From assembly GCA_937864925.1 (NCBI GenBank), contig CALMFH010000254.1:1-64000 (forward strand): a stretch of 64,000 bases of DNA. Direction: 5' to 3'. Shown in pieces: positions 57,076 through 64,000 of this stretch. Each line of letters opens with the position of its first letter. Positions within the stretch are counted from its first letter, which is position 1. The translations under genes were made by a program, and so were the position numbers. The stretch is from an uncultured Alphaproteobacteria bacterium. GTDB lineage: Bacteria > Pseudomonadota > Alphaproteobacteria > Rhizobiales > Ancalomicrobiaceae. The notes under the pieces are model-generated. The model was not told the origin of the DNA. It was given only the letters and a program-made list of their open reading frames with translations, and did not search any database.

Positions 57076-58134
57076 TCACCCTTCCCAGTCGTGGGAGCCG
57101 CCGTCCGGGGCGGTGACACGCCAGCGACTCGTTCCCGCTTCGCCGCCCTCCCCCAGCCGTTCGAGTGGATCGGCGCCGATCGGCACCTTTCCGTGACCAC
57201 CGGGAATGTCGAGGACGTAGGTCGGCTGGGCGAGACCGGTCACCCGACCGCGCAGGCTCGCGATCAACGCCCGGCCCTTCGCCACCGGCACACGGAAGCG
57301 GGCGGTGCCCTCGGCACGGTCGAGATGGTGGAGGTAGTAGGGCTTGACCCGGAGCCGCACCAGGGCGCGGAACAGTGCTTCCAGCACCTCCGCCTCGTCG
57401 TTGACCCCGGCGAGAAGTGCGGTCTGCGACAGCAGCGGCACCCCGGCATCGACCAGACGGGCGATGGCGGCGCCGGCGGCCGGCGTCAGTTCGCGGGGGT
57501 GGTCGACGTGGACGACCATCCAGGTGGCGAAGCGCCGCCGCAGCAGCCGCGCCGTCTCCTCGGTGACGCGGGCGGGATCGACGACGGGAACCCGCGAGTG
57601 GATCCGCACCACCTCGACATGCGGCACCGCTTCGAGCCGGTCGAGAAGCAGCGACAACCGCCGATCGGACAGCACCAGCGGATCACCGCCGGTCAGGATC
57701 ACTTCGAAGATCTCCGGCCGCGCCGCGACATAGGCGACCGCCGCGTCGACTTCGGCCTCCGTCAGCGTCGCCTCGCCGTCGCCGACGGCGTCGCGGCGGA
57801 AGCAGAATCGGCAATAGATCCGGCAGAGATGAGTCGGCGTCAGCAGCACCCGGTCGGGATAGCGGTGGACGATGCCGGGGACGGTGCGATGGGCGGCGTC
57901 GCCGATCGGGTCGGTGACCTCGTCGGGGCGGACGTGGAGTTCGTCTTCGTCGGGAACGAACTGGCGGGCGATCGGGTCGTCCGGATCACTCGGGTCGATC
58001 AGCGCCGCCATGTCGTCGGTGATCGACAGGGCGAAGCGGTCGACGACACGACCGATCGCCGCGGCGCGGTCGCCGTCGATCAGGCCTCGCGCCACGAGGT
58101 CCGCGACGCGGCGGATCTCGCCGTCGCCGCTCAT
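57076..58134 (-). CDS. KamA/EpmB-family radical SAM lysine aminomutase-like protein
   Basis: Radical SAM and PLP enzyme. The family includes lysine 2,3-aminomutase and EpmB, which makes (R)-beta-lysine for elongation factor P. 352 residues. Iron-sulfur cysteines are Cys104, Cys108 and Cys111 (CRIYCRFCFRR). ILTGGDPLVLSD follows at about residue 145; HSRVPVVDP, LLSQTALLAGVND and KPYYLHHLDRAEGTARFR are family motifs. The PLP lysine is in DIPGGHGKVPIG near the C-terminus. The length fits EpmB, but neither efp nor epmA is in the window, so the role is unsettled. Translationally coupled to ppx (ATGA overlap). Confidence 0.88.
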   Translation of the reverse strand: MSGDGEIRRVADLVARGLIDGDRAAAIGRVVDRFALSITDDMAALIDPSDPDDPIARQFVPDEDELHVRPDEVTDPIGDAAHRTVPGIVHRYPDRVLLTPTHLCRIYCRFCFRRDAVGDGEATLTEAEVDAAVAYVAARPEIFEVILTGGDPLVLSDRRLSLLLDRLEAVPHVEVVRIHSRVPVVDPARVTEETARLLRRRFATWMVVHVDHPRELTPAAGAAIARLVDAGVPLLSQTALLAGVNDEAEVLEALFRALVRLRVKPYYLHHLDRAEGTARFRVPVAKGRALIASLRGRVTGLAQPTYVLDIPGGHGKVPIGADPLERLGEGGEAGTSRWRVTAPDGGSHDWEG

Positions 58135-59720
58135 GCCGAGCGGATCTCGATGTCGAGGCCGGCGAGCTTCGCCAGCTGGCGGAAGCGGCGCTGCAACACT
58201 TCACCGTCGAGATCGACGAGATGGAGCGGCAGGTCGAGCACCAGCCGGCCCTCCTCGCGGCGGATGCGGGCGTCGAGGATGATCCCCGGCATCGCCGCCG
58301 ACAGGATGAAGGCGACGCGGAAGGCGGCGCCGAGCACCTTGGCGCGCTCCATCAGCCGCGGCGTCGCCAGACGCGCCACCCGCGGGCTGAGAGCGTCGTC
58401 GATCAGGCCCATGTGGCGGTAGTAGCTGGCGAGCGCGAGATAGGCGCGACCGGGGTGATCGACCCCGATGAAGCCGGCGTTGGAGATGATGTTGAGGCTC
58501 TGCTCGCCGCGATAGTCGGGGTGGGCGCGCCAACCGATGTCGGTGAGGTGGCAGGCGGCGACGCGCAACCGCGCCTCCTCGCGGGTCTCGCCGATGCCCA
58601 TGGCGCGGAACACCATGTCGGTCCAGGTCGCCATCTCTTCGGTGTGACGCGGCGAGCGCGAGCGCAGGAAGGCCAGTTCTTCGGCCGCGGCGATCAGTGG
58701 ATCACGCGCCTGCTCTTCCGGCGGCAGCAGATCGTAGAGGTGCCCTTCGCGCAGGCCGAGTGCCGAGAGCACCACTTCCTTCGGCTTGCCGGCCTTGATC
58801 ACCTGAGCGAGCACCACGGCGCCGAAAGGCAGGAGATCACGGCGCTGCTTCGACACCGTCTCGATCTTCGGCAGCGTCTCCACCGCGCCGCGACCGACCA
58901 GTCGACAGAACTCGAGAGCCACCTCGGCCGGCATGGCGTAGTTGTGCATGACGTGCAGGGGGTAGTCGACCTGGTGCATGTGCAGCTTGGCGAGGGAGCG
59001 CCAGGTGCCGCCGACCGCGTAGAAGCTGCGGCCGGCGAGCCCGGCGAGCACCGGGGAATTGTCGAGCATCTGCTGGGCGAGCCGTTCGGCCTTGCGGATC
59101 GATCCTTCGGCCGCTTCCGACAGGCGGATGCCGCCGAGCGGATAGGTCAGGCCGTCGCCGATGATGTCGCCCTTGATGTCGACCAGTTCGAGCGAACCGC
59201 CGCCGAGGTCGCCGGCGATGCCGTCGGCGTCGTGGATGCCGGCGACGATGCCAAAGGCGGCGAGCCGTGCCTCGTCGGCGCCGGAGAGCACCGACACGGG
59301 CACGCCGCAGATGCGTTCGAGCTCGGCGACGAAGGCGGGGCCGTTGGTGGCCTCGCGCGCCGCGGCGGTGGCGAGCACGTGCAGCGTCGCGGCGCCGCAC
59401 TGGTCGGCGATGTGTTTGAAACGCTTGACCGCGGCGAGCGCGCTGCGGAGCGGTCCTTCGCCGAGGGTGTTGGATTTCGACAGGCCCTTGCCGAGCCCGG
59501 CGAGCACCTTCTCGTTGAAGATCAGCGTCGGCGAGCGCGTCAGGCGTTCGTAGACGACCAGACGCACCGAGTTCGAGCCGATGTCGATGACGGCGATCGG
59601 CGCCGAACCGCCGATGCGGCCGGGGGCCTTCGGGTCGCAGACGAGCCCGCGCCAGCCCGGCTCACTTGCGCCGGTCACGGACGATGTTGCGCGGTTGATC
59701 GGTCTTCGAGGATTTGCCAC
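58131..59720 (-). CDS. ppx: Exopolyphosphatase/GppA-type phosphatase
   Basis: Hydrolyses inorganic polyphosphate or pppGpp. 529 residues from a GTG at 59720; a GTG at 59678 (residue 15) is an alternative that shortens the overlap with ppk. ASKHA-fold motifs: [15 protein letters not shown] near residue 43, [24 protein letters not shown] near residue 168 and [12 protein letters not shown] near residue 240. A C-terminal HD-like domain lies at about residues 340-520. It overlaps ppk upstream and the KamA-like gene downstream, so polyphosphate synthesis and breakdown are co-expressed. Confidence 0.94.
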   Translation of the reverse strand: MANPRRPINRATSSVTGASEPGWRGLVCDPKAPGRIGGSAPIAVIDIGSNSVRLVVYERLTRSPTLIFNEKVLAGLGKGLSKSNTLGEGPLRSALAAVKRFKHIADQCGAATLHVLATAAAREATNGPAFVAELERICGVPVSVLSGADEARLAAFGIVAGIHDADGIAGDLGGGSLELVDIKGDIIGDGLTYPLGGIRLSEAAEGSIRKAERLAQQMLDNSPVLAGLAGRSFYAVGGTWRSLAKLHMHQVDYPLHVMHNYAMPAEVALEFCRLVGRGAVETLPKIETVSKQRRDLLPFGAVVLAQVIKAGKPKEVVLSALGLREGHLYDLLPPEEQARDPLIAAAEELAFLRSRSPRHTEEMATWTDMVFRAMGIGETREEARLRVAACHLTDIGWRAHPDYRGEQSLNIISNAGFIGVDHPGRAYLALASYYRHMGLIDDALSPRVARLATPRLMERAKVLGAAFRVAFILSAAMPGIILDARIRREEGRLVLDLPLHLVDLDGEVLQRRFRQLAKLAGLDIEIRSA

Positions 59721-61899
59721 GGCCCGACAACGATGGGTTGGTCATGAAGTACTTGTGCGCGTTGAAGGGCTCCTCGCCCTCCGCCGGACGGATGCGTTCG
59801 TGACCGCCGTCCGGAAGGAGGCGCCAGCTCTGCTGGTTGTCCTTCAGATTGGCGACCATGATCTGGTCGAGGATCTGTTCGTGCACCGTCGGGTTGGTGA
59901 TCGGAGCGAGCACCTCGACGCGCCGGTCCAGATTCCGCGGCATCATGTCGGCCGACCCGATGTAGACGATCGCCCGCGCCGAGGGAAGGCCGTGGCCGTT
60001 GCCGAAGCAGAAGACGCGGGAGTGTTCCAGGAAGCGGCCGACGATCGACTTCGCCCGGATGTTGTCGGAGAGGCCGGGCACGCCGGGCCTCAGACAGCAG
60101 ATGCCGCGGGCGACGATGTCGATCTTCACCCCCGCCCGGCTCGCCTCGTAGAGCTTGTCGATGATGCGCGGGTCGACCAGCGAGTTGATCTTGAACCAGA
60201 TCTGGGCAGGGCGTCCGGCCTTGGCGTGTTCGATCTCGGTATCGATGTGGCCGACGAGGCGTTGGCGCAGGCTGAGGGGACTCACCGCCATGCGTTCCAA
60301 CTCCTCCGGCTGCGCGTAGCCGGTGATGAAGTTGAAGATGCGCGCGACGTCGCGGCCGGTCGCCGGATCGGCGGTGAAATAGCTGAGGTCGGTGTAGATG
60401 CGCGCCGTGATCGGGTGGTAGTTGCCGGTGCCGATGTGGCAATAGGTCGCGAGTGCACCCTGTTCACGGCGCACCACCATCGACAGCTTGCCGTGGGTCT
60501 TCAACTCCATGAAGCCGAAGACCACCTGGACGCCGGCGCGCTCCAGATCGCGGGCCCAGCGGATGTTGGCCTCCTCGTCGAAGCGTGCCTTGAGTTCGAC
60601 GACCGCGGTCACCGACTTGCCGGCCTCCGCCGCCTCCGACAGGGCGCGGACGATCGGGCTGTCGTTGGAGGTGCGGTAGAGAGTCTGCTTGATCGCCACC
60701 ACGTCCGGGTCGCGTGCCGCCTGCATCAGGAACTGCACGACGACGTCGAAGCTCTCGTAGGGGTGATGGACGACGAGGTCCTTGGCCTTGATCGCAGCGA
60801 AACAGTCGCCGCCGAATTCGCGGATGCGCTCGGGGAAGCGCGGCGCATAGGGCGTGAACTTGAGGTCCGGTCGATCGATCGAGACGAGTTGCGAGAGTTC
60901 GTTGAGGGCGATCAGGCCGTCGACCAGGAAGACGCCGTCGGCGTCGCAGCTGAGCGACTCGGCGACGAATTCGCGCAGGCGTTCCGGCGTGGCGTTCTCG
61001 ATCTCCAGCCGGATGACGCTGCCCCGCCGCCGCCGCTTGAGCATCGACTCGAACACCCGCACGAGGTCTTCGGCCTCCTCCTCGATCTCGATGTCCGAGT
61101 CGCGGATGACCCGGAAGACGCCCTTCGACTTCACCGTGTAGCCGGGGAAGAGGCCCTCGATGTGCAGACAGATGGCGGTTTCGAGCGCGATGAAGCGGCG
61201 GACCCCGGGCTGCCCCTCCGGCGTCGGCAACTCGATGAAGCGGGTCAGGGTCGACGGCATACGGATCAGGGCGGTCATCCCCTCCCCGCCGTTGCTGCGC
61301 GCCAGATCGAGCACCAGAGAGAAACCGAGATTGGGAATGAACGGGAAGGGATGGGCCGGATCGCAGGCGAGCGGGGTCAGGACCGGGAAGATGTGGGCGA
61401 GGAAATGATTCTCCAGCCACTGCCGCTCCGTCTTGGTCAGACCGTCGCCCTCGACCAGGACGATGCCGGCGGTCTGCAGGTCGACGTGCAGCTCGCGCCA
61501 CAGCCGTTGTTGCTCGGCGGTCAGTTCCGCCACCGCCACACCGAGCTCGACGAGTTGCTCGGCGGCGGTCAGGCCGTCGTCGGAGCGCGCCAGGATGCCG
61601 GCGCGCTGCTGTTCGACCAGGCCGGAGACGCGGACCATGAAGAATTCGTCGAGGTTGGCTGCCGAGATCGACAGGAAACGCAGCCGCTCGAGCAGCGGGT
61701 GATCGGTGTTGGCGCTTTCCTCGAGCACCCGGCGATTGAAGGCGAGCCAGGACAGTTCGCGATTGAGGAAGCGCCGCGGGCTGCCGACGAGGTCGCTCGG
61801 CGGCGACTGGGGTTTCTCGGTCCTCGGGGTCACGTGACTGGATCTCCTTCCGCCGCGACGGCTTCGGCGAACCGGGCCATCGTTCTCATCTTTCATCAT
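59662..61899 (-). CDS. ppk: Polyphosphate kinase 1
   Basis: Polymerises ATP gamma-phosphates into polyphosphate. 745 residues from [12 protein letters not shown]; a start at 61965 would overlap hdaA by 80 bases and add 22 residues. N and head domains ([19 protein letters not shown] near residue 44; [17 protein letters not shown]) are followed by two phospholipase-D-like catalytic domains. The autophosphorylated histidine is in [12 protein letters not shown] near residue 490, with a second conserved histidine in the [11 protein letters not shown] segment. Complete. Downstream of hdaA in the common alphaproteobacterial order hdaA-ppk-ppx. Confidence 0.95.
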   Translation of the reverse strand: MMKDENDGPVRRSRRGGRRSSHVTPRTEKPQSPPSDLVGSPRRFLNRELSWLAFNRRVLEESANTDHPLLERLRFLSISAANLDEFFMVRVSGLVEQQRAGILARSDDGLTAAEQLVELGVAVAELTAEQQRLWRELHVDLQTAGIVLVEGDGLTKTERQWLENHFLAHIFPVLTPLACDPAHPFPFIPNLGFSLVLDLARSNGGEGMTALIRMPSTLTRFIELPTPEGQPGVRRFIALETAICLHIEGLFPGYTVKSKGVFRVIRDSDIEIEEEAEDLVRVFESMLKRRRRGSVIRLEIENATPERLREFVAESLSCDADGVFLVDGLIALNELSQLVSIDRPDLKFTPYAPRFPERIREFGGDCFAAIKAKDLVVHHPYESFDVVVQFLMQAARDPDVVAIKQTLYRTSNDSPIVRALSEAAEAGKSVTAVVELKARFDEEANIRWARDLERAGVQVVFGFMELKTHGKLSMVVRREQGALATYCHIGTGNYHPITARIYTDLSYFTADPATGRDVARIFNFITGYAQPEELERMAVSPLSLRQRLVGHIDTEIEHAKAGRPAQIWFKINSLVDPRIIDKLYEASRAGVKIDIVARGICCLRPGVPGLSDNIRAKSIVGRFLEHSRVFCFGNGHGLPSARAIVYIGSADMMPRNLDRRVEVLAPITNPTVHEQILDQIMVANLKDNQQSWRLLPDGGHERIRPAEGEEPFNAHKYFMTNPSLSGRGKSSKTDQPRNIVRDRRK

Positions 61900-62629
61900 C
61901 GTTTCGTGACGGATTGTTTTCCTCCGCGGCGGCGGCGTCCAGTCCGGGGAGTTGCGGTTCCGCATCGAAGCCGCGGGCGAGAACCGCGGCGGCGAGTACC
62001 CGGGTTATCGGGCCCTTGGCGGCGAGCGCTTCGCGGTCGAGCACGTCGACGAGATGGACGGCGGCGGCGAAGCTGCGTTCCATCCGTCGCGCCAGGAAGG
62101 CGACGACCGCGGGATCCACCGTGGTCTGGCGATCGGCGAAGAGTTTCGCGAGCACCGCCTCGAGCAGAGGGTCGTCGGGCAGGCCGAGCTCTGTCGCCAC
62201 CGCGGCACGCAGGCGCGAGGCGAGATCCGCCAGGTCGACGTCCCAGGCGGCGGGCGGCCGCCGGGCGGTGATCAGGCAGCGACCGCCGCGCTGGCGCACG
62301 GCGTTGAGCAGATGGAAGAGTGCCCGCTCGTCGGTGTCCTCGCCGGCGTCCTCGACGACGACGGTCGCGGACGCGAGCGCCAGCGGGTCGAGGTCGGCGA
62401 GGTCGGAGGCGGCGACGGTGACGGCGCCGGTCGCCGCGGCGAAGACGGTGGCGAGATGGGTCTTGCCCGCCCCTTCCGGTCCGATCAGGAGCAGCACGTC
62501 GCTCGGCCAGAGCTCGGCCGTGACCAGATCGAAGGCGGCGCGATTGGCGGTGGAGACGACGTAGTCGTCGCTCCCGAGCGCGGCTTCGACCGGCAGAGCG
62601 AGCGTCAGTTGCCGCGGCGGCTCAGCCAT
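61886..62629 (-). CDS. hdaA: DnaA-related regulatory protein HdaA
   Basis: DnaA-like AAA+ protein that promotes hydrolysis of DnaA-ATP and prevents over-initiation of replication. 247 residues. The N-terminal clamp-binding QLTLALP motif is at residues 7-13. Walker A is [14 protein letters not shown] near residue 48; a degenerate Walker B is [13 protein letters not shown] near residue 89; sensor and Box VII-like residues are in [23 protein letters not shown] near residue 118. It lacks the DnaA DNA-binding domain IV. Overlaps the perM-like gene by 8 bases and ppk by 14. Confidence 0.92.
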   Translation of the reverse strand: MAEPPRQLTLALPVEAALGSDDYVVSTANRAAFDLVTAELWPSDVLLLIGPEGAGKTHLATVFAAATGAVTVAASDLADLDPLALASATVVVEDAGEDTDERALFHLLNAVRQRGGRCLITARRPPAAWDVDLADLASRLRAAVATELGLPDDPLLEAVLAKLFADRQTTVDPAVVAFLARRMERSFAAAVHLVDVLDREALAAKGPITRVLAAAVLARGFDAEPQLPGLDAAAAEENNPSRNDDER

Positions 62630-63713
62630 CCGGCGTCTCCGCGGCGCCGGGCGGGGTCGCGCCGGTGTAGAACGGGCTCGCCAGATATTGGTCGATGGCG
62701 AAACGGGTGAGGACGCCGATCGCAGCGGAGGCGGGAACCGCCACCAGCATACCGACGAAACCGAAGAGCGAGCCGAAGGCGAAGAGCGAGAACAGCAGCC
62801 ACACCGGATGGAGCCCGACCGAACGTCCGACCCAGTGCGGCGTCAGGATCCAGCCCTCGAGCGCCTGCCCTCCGGCGAAGATCGCCGCCACCATCACCAG
62901 ACCGTGCCAATCCGGCCAGTACTGGACCAGCGCCACGATCAGTCCGACGACGAGTCCCGAACCGAAGCCGACATAAGGGATGATGCCGAGCAGGCCGGAC
63001 ATCATTCCGATGAGCAGGCCGAATTCGAGCCCGACCAGGGCGAGGCCGAGGCCGTAGTAGATACCCATGGCGATGCACACCGACACCTGTCCACGGACGA
63101 AACCGGAGACGGCGTCGTCCATGCGACCGGCGAGCAGCCGCACCGTGTCGCGATGGCGCGGCGGCACCCAGGCGTCGATGAGACCGATCATCCGATCCCA
63201 GTCGACCAGCATGTAGGCGGCGACCACCGGCGAGATCACCAGGATCGACAGCACCGAGACGATGGCCTGGCCGCCGTTCCACAGCGACTGCAACACCCGG
63301 GTGACCCAGCCCGCACCCTGGCTGAGCGCCGTCTGCAGGCCACCCTCGAGCGCCTTGGCGTCGCCGCCGAGCAGCTTGCGCAATTCGCCGTCGAACCAGG
63401 GTCCGACCAACTCCTGAAGGCGGGTGAAGAGGCTCGGTAGCCGATCGAGCAGTCCGGCGAGCTGGTGGCCGAGCAGCGGCACCACCAGGATCAGCCCGGC
63501 CACGAGGGCGACGAAGATGGCGAGCACGATGGTGAGCGCCGCCAGTCCGCGCGACAGACCCCACCCCTCGAGCCGGTCGGCGAGCGGATCGAGCAGATAG
63601 GCGAGTGCGATGCCGGCGACGAAGGGCAGCAACACGCCCTTGAACAGCCACAGGAACAGCACGAAGCCGGCGAGTGCGCCGAGCCAGAACCGCAATTGCC
63701 GTTCGAGCGTCAC
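62622..63713 (-). CDS. perM: AI-2E family transporter (PerM-like permease)
   Basis: Polytopic membrane protein. 363 residues from a GTG with AGGAGA seven bases upstream; a start at 63809 would run into the neighbouring gene. The AI-2E/PerM layout has two N-terminal helices (WLGALAGFVLFLWLFKGVLLPFVAGIALAYLLDPL), an amphipathic middle, then GLGLALVGLEFGLLIGMMSGLLGIIPYVGFGSG and the C-terminal GQALEGWILTPHWVGRSVGLHP. Family members have been linked to autoinducer-2 or Na/H transport, but the substrate here is unknown. Its position upstream of hdaA is conserved in Hyphomicrobiales. Confidence 0.9.
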   Translation of the reverse strand: MTLERQLRFWLGALAGFVLFLWLFKGVLLPFVAGIALAYLLDPLADRLEGWGLSRGLAALTIVLAIFVALVAGLILVVPLLGHQLAGLLDRLPSLFTRLQELVGPWFDGELRKLLGGDAKALEGGLQTALSQGAGWVTRVLQSLWNGGQAIVSVLSILVISPVVAAYMLVDWDRMIGLIDAWVPPRHRDTVRLLAGRMDDAVSGFVRGQVSVCIAMGIYYGLGLALVGLEFGLLIGMMSGLLGIIPYVGFGSGLVVGLIVALVQYWPDWHGLVMVAAIFAGGQALEGWILTPHWVGRSVGLHPVWLLFSLFAFGSLFGFVGMLVAVPASAAIGVLTRFAIDQYLASPFYTGATPPGAAETPDG

Positions 63714-63747
63714 GTCTTTCTCTCCTGCGATCGTCGGCGGCGCGACA

Positions 63748-64000
63748 TCAACCCGCCCGACCGGGGTCGCCCGGCTCCGACGACATGGCGCGGAGCCAGT
63801 CGACGACATAGGCGGTCCCCGAGACGAGCGTCAATCCGACGACGAGCGTCATGCCCACCGTCCACAATGGGCCCGGATCGAAACCGAAGGCCTTCGCCGC
63901 CAACACCAGCGCGGCGAAGCCGATCTGAGCCATGGTATTGGCCTTCGACACCAGCTTGGGCTGGATCGGCAGACGCCGATCGAGGCCCCAGGACAGCATC
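63748..64000 (-). CDS. CDP-alcohol phosphatidyltransferase-family protein (N-terminus beyond window)
   Basis: Only the last 83 residues are in the window. They contain LPIQPKLVSKANTMAQIGFAALVLA and a terminal hydrophobic helix GMTLVVGLTLVSGTAYVVDWLRAM, which fits the C-terminal helices of PgsA/cardiolipin-synthase-like membrane enzymes. The catalytic D-x2-DG-x2-AR motif would lie outside the window. The order of this family, an AI-2E permease and hdaA is common in Hyphomicrobiales and supports the call. The precise phospholipid product cannot be told. Confidence 0.7.
   Translation of the reverse strand, partial: MLSWGLDRRLPIQPKLVSKANTMAQIGFAALVLAAKAFGFDPGPLWTVGMTLVVGLTLVSGTAYVVDWLRAMSSEPGDPGRAG

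Overview
The window is chromosomal DNA from a GC-rich alphaproteobacterium, most likely of the order Hyphomicrobiales (Rhizobiales). The evidence is gene content and order: ppiD, trpE, trpG, trpD, trpC, moaC, moeA and lexA together with comEC, gltX and gltA; tpiA, secG, pyrG and kdsA; a fused ispDF; dusB, ntrBC, ntrYX, hfq, hflX and mazG; and hdaA, ppk and ppx. A perfect alphaproteobacterial LexA operator (GTTC-N7-GTTC) lies upstream of lexA. The genus cannot be named from the sequence alone. Coding density is high. I see no rRNA, tRNA, CRISPR array, insertion sequence or prophage gene.

Layout. 1-6.4 kb: gltA (cut by the left edge) and gltX on the minus strand, comEC on plus, lexA on minus. 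6.9-17.5 kb: a minus-strand block for tryptophan and molybdenum-cofactor synthesis (ppiD-trpE, then trpG-trpD-trpC-moaC-moeA). It is interrupted by a plus-strand lipase-like hydrolase and a TadG-like von Willebrand protein. 17.7-22.2 kb: a small membrane protein, tpiA, doxX, secG and pyrG. 22.5-29.3 kb: an accessory block with a 1374-residue membrane-bound NRPS of Pls/PosA type (poly-amino-acid synthetase-like), a GNAT acetyltransferase, a phosphopantetheinyl transferase, a DUF350 membrane protein and a glyoxalase-like protein. 29.3-32 kb: kdsA, cinA-type amidase and ispDF. 32.1-43.3 kb: dusB-ntrB-ntrC-lysE-ntrY-ntrX-dat-hfq-hflX on plus. 43.3-48.8 kb: a small unknown ORF, a GDSL autotransporter esterase, mazG, a pcm-like methyltransferase, arfB and a DUF1345 protein. 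49.2-56.8 kb: a minus-strand run read as rlpA, dacA, tmk, holB, metG, tatD, MBL hydrolase. 57-64 kb: a second minus-strand run read as CDP-alcohol phosphatidyltransferase (cut by the right edge), perM, hdaA, ppk, ppx and a KamA/EpmB-like radical-SAM enzyme.

Most of the window is ordinary housekeeping backbone. The part most worth attention is the Pls-like NRPS operon. The synthetase has an intact adenylation domain, an intact carrier serine, several membrane segments and two hexapeptide-repeat (LbH) regions. Its hand-derived specificity code (D-F-E-A-L-G-S-V-T-K) resembles codes for basic amino acids. The next two genes encode an acetyltransferase and the phosphopantetheinyl transferase that could activate the carrier domain, and those two overlap by four bases. 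Together they look like a complete small system for making, and perhaps capping or detoxifying, an isopeptide-linked amino-acid polymer or amide.
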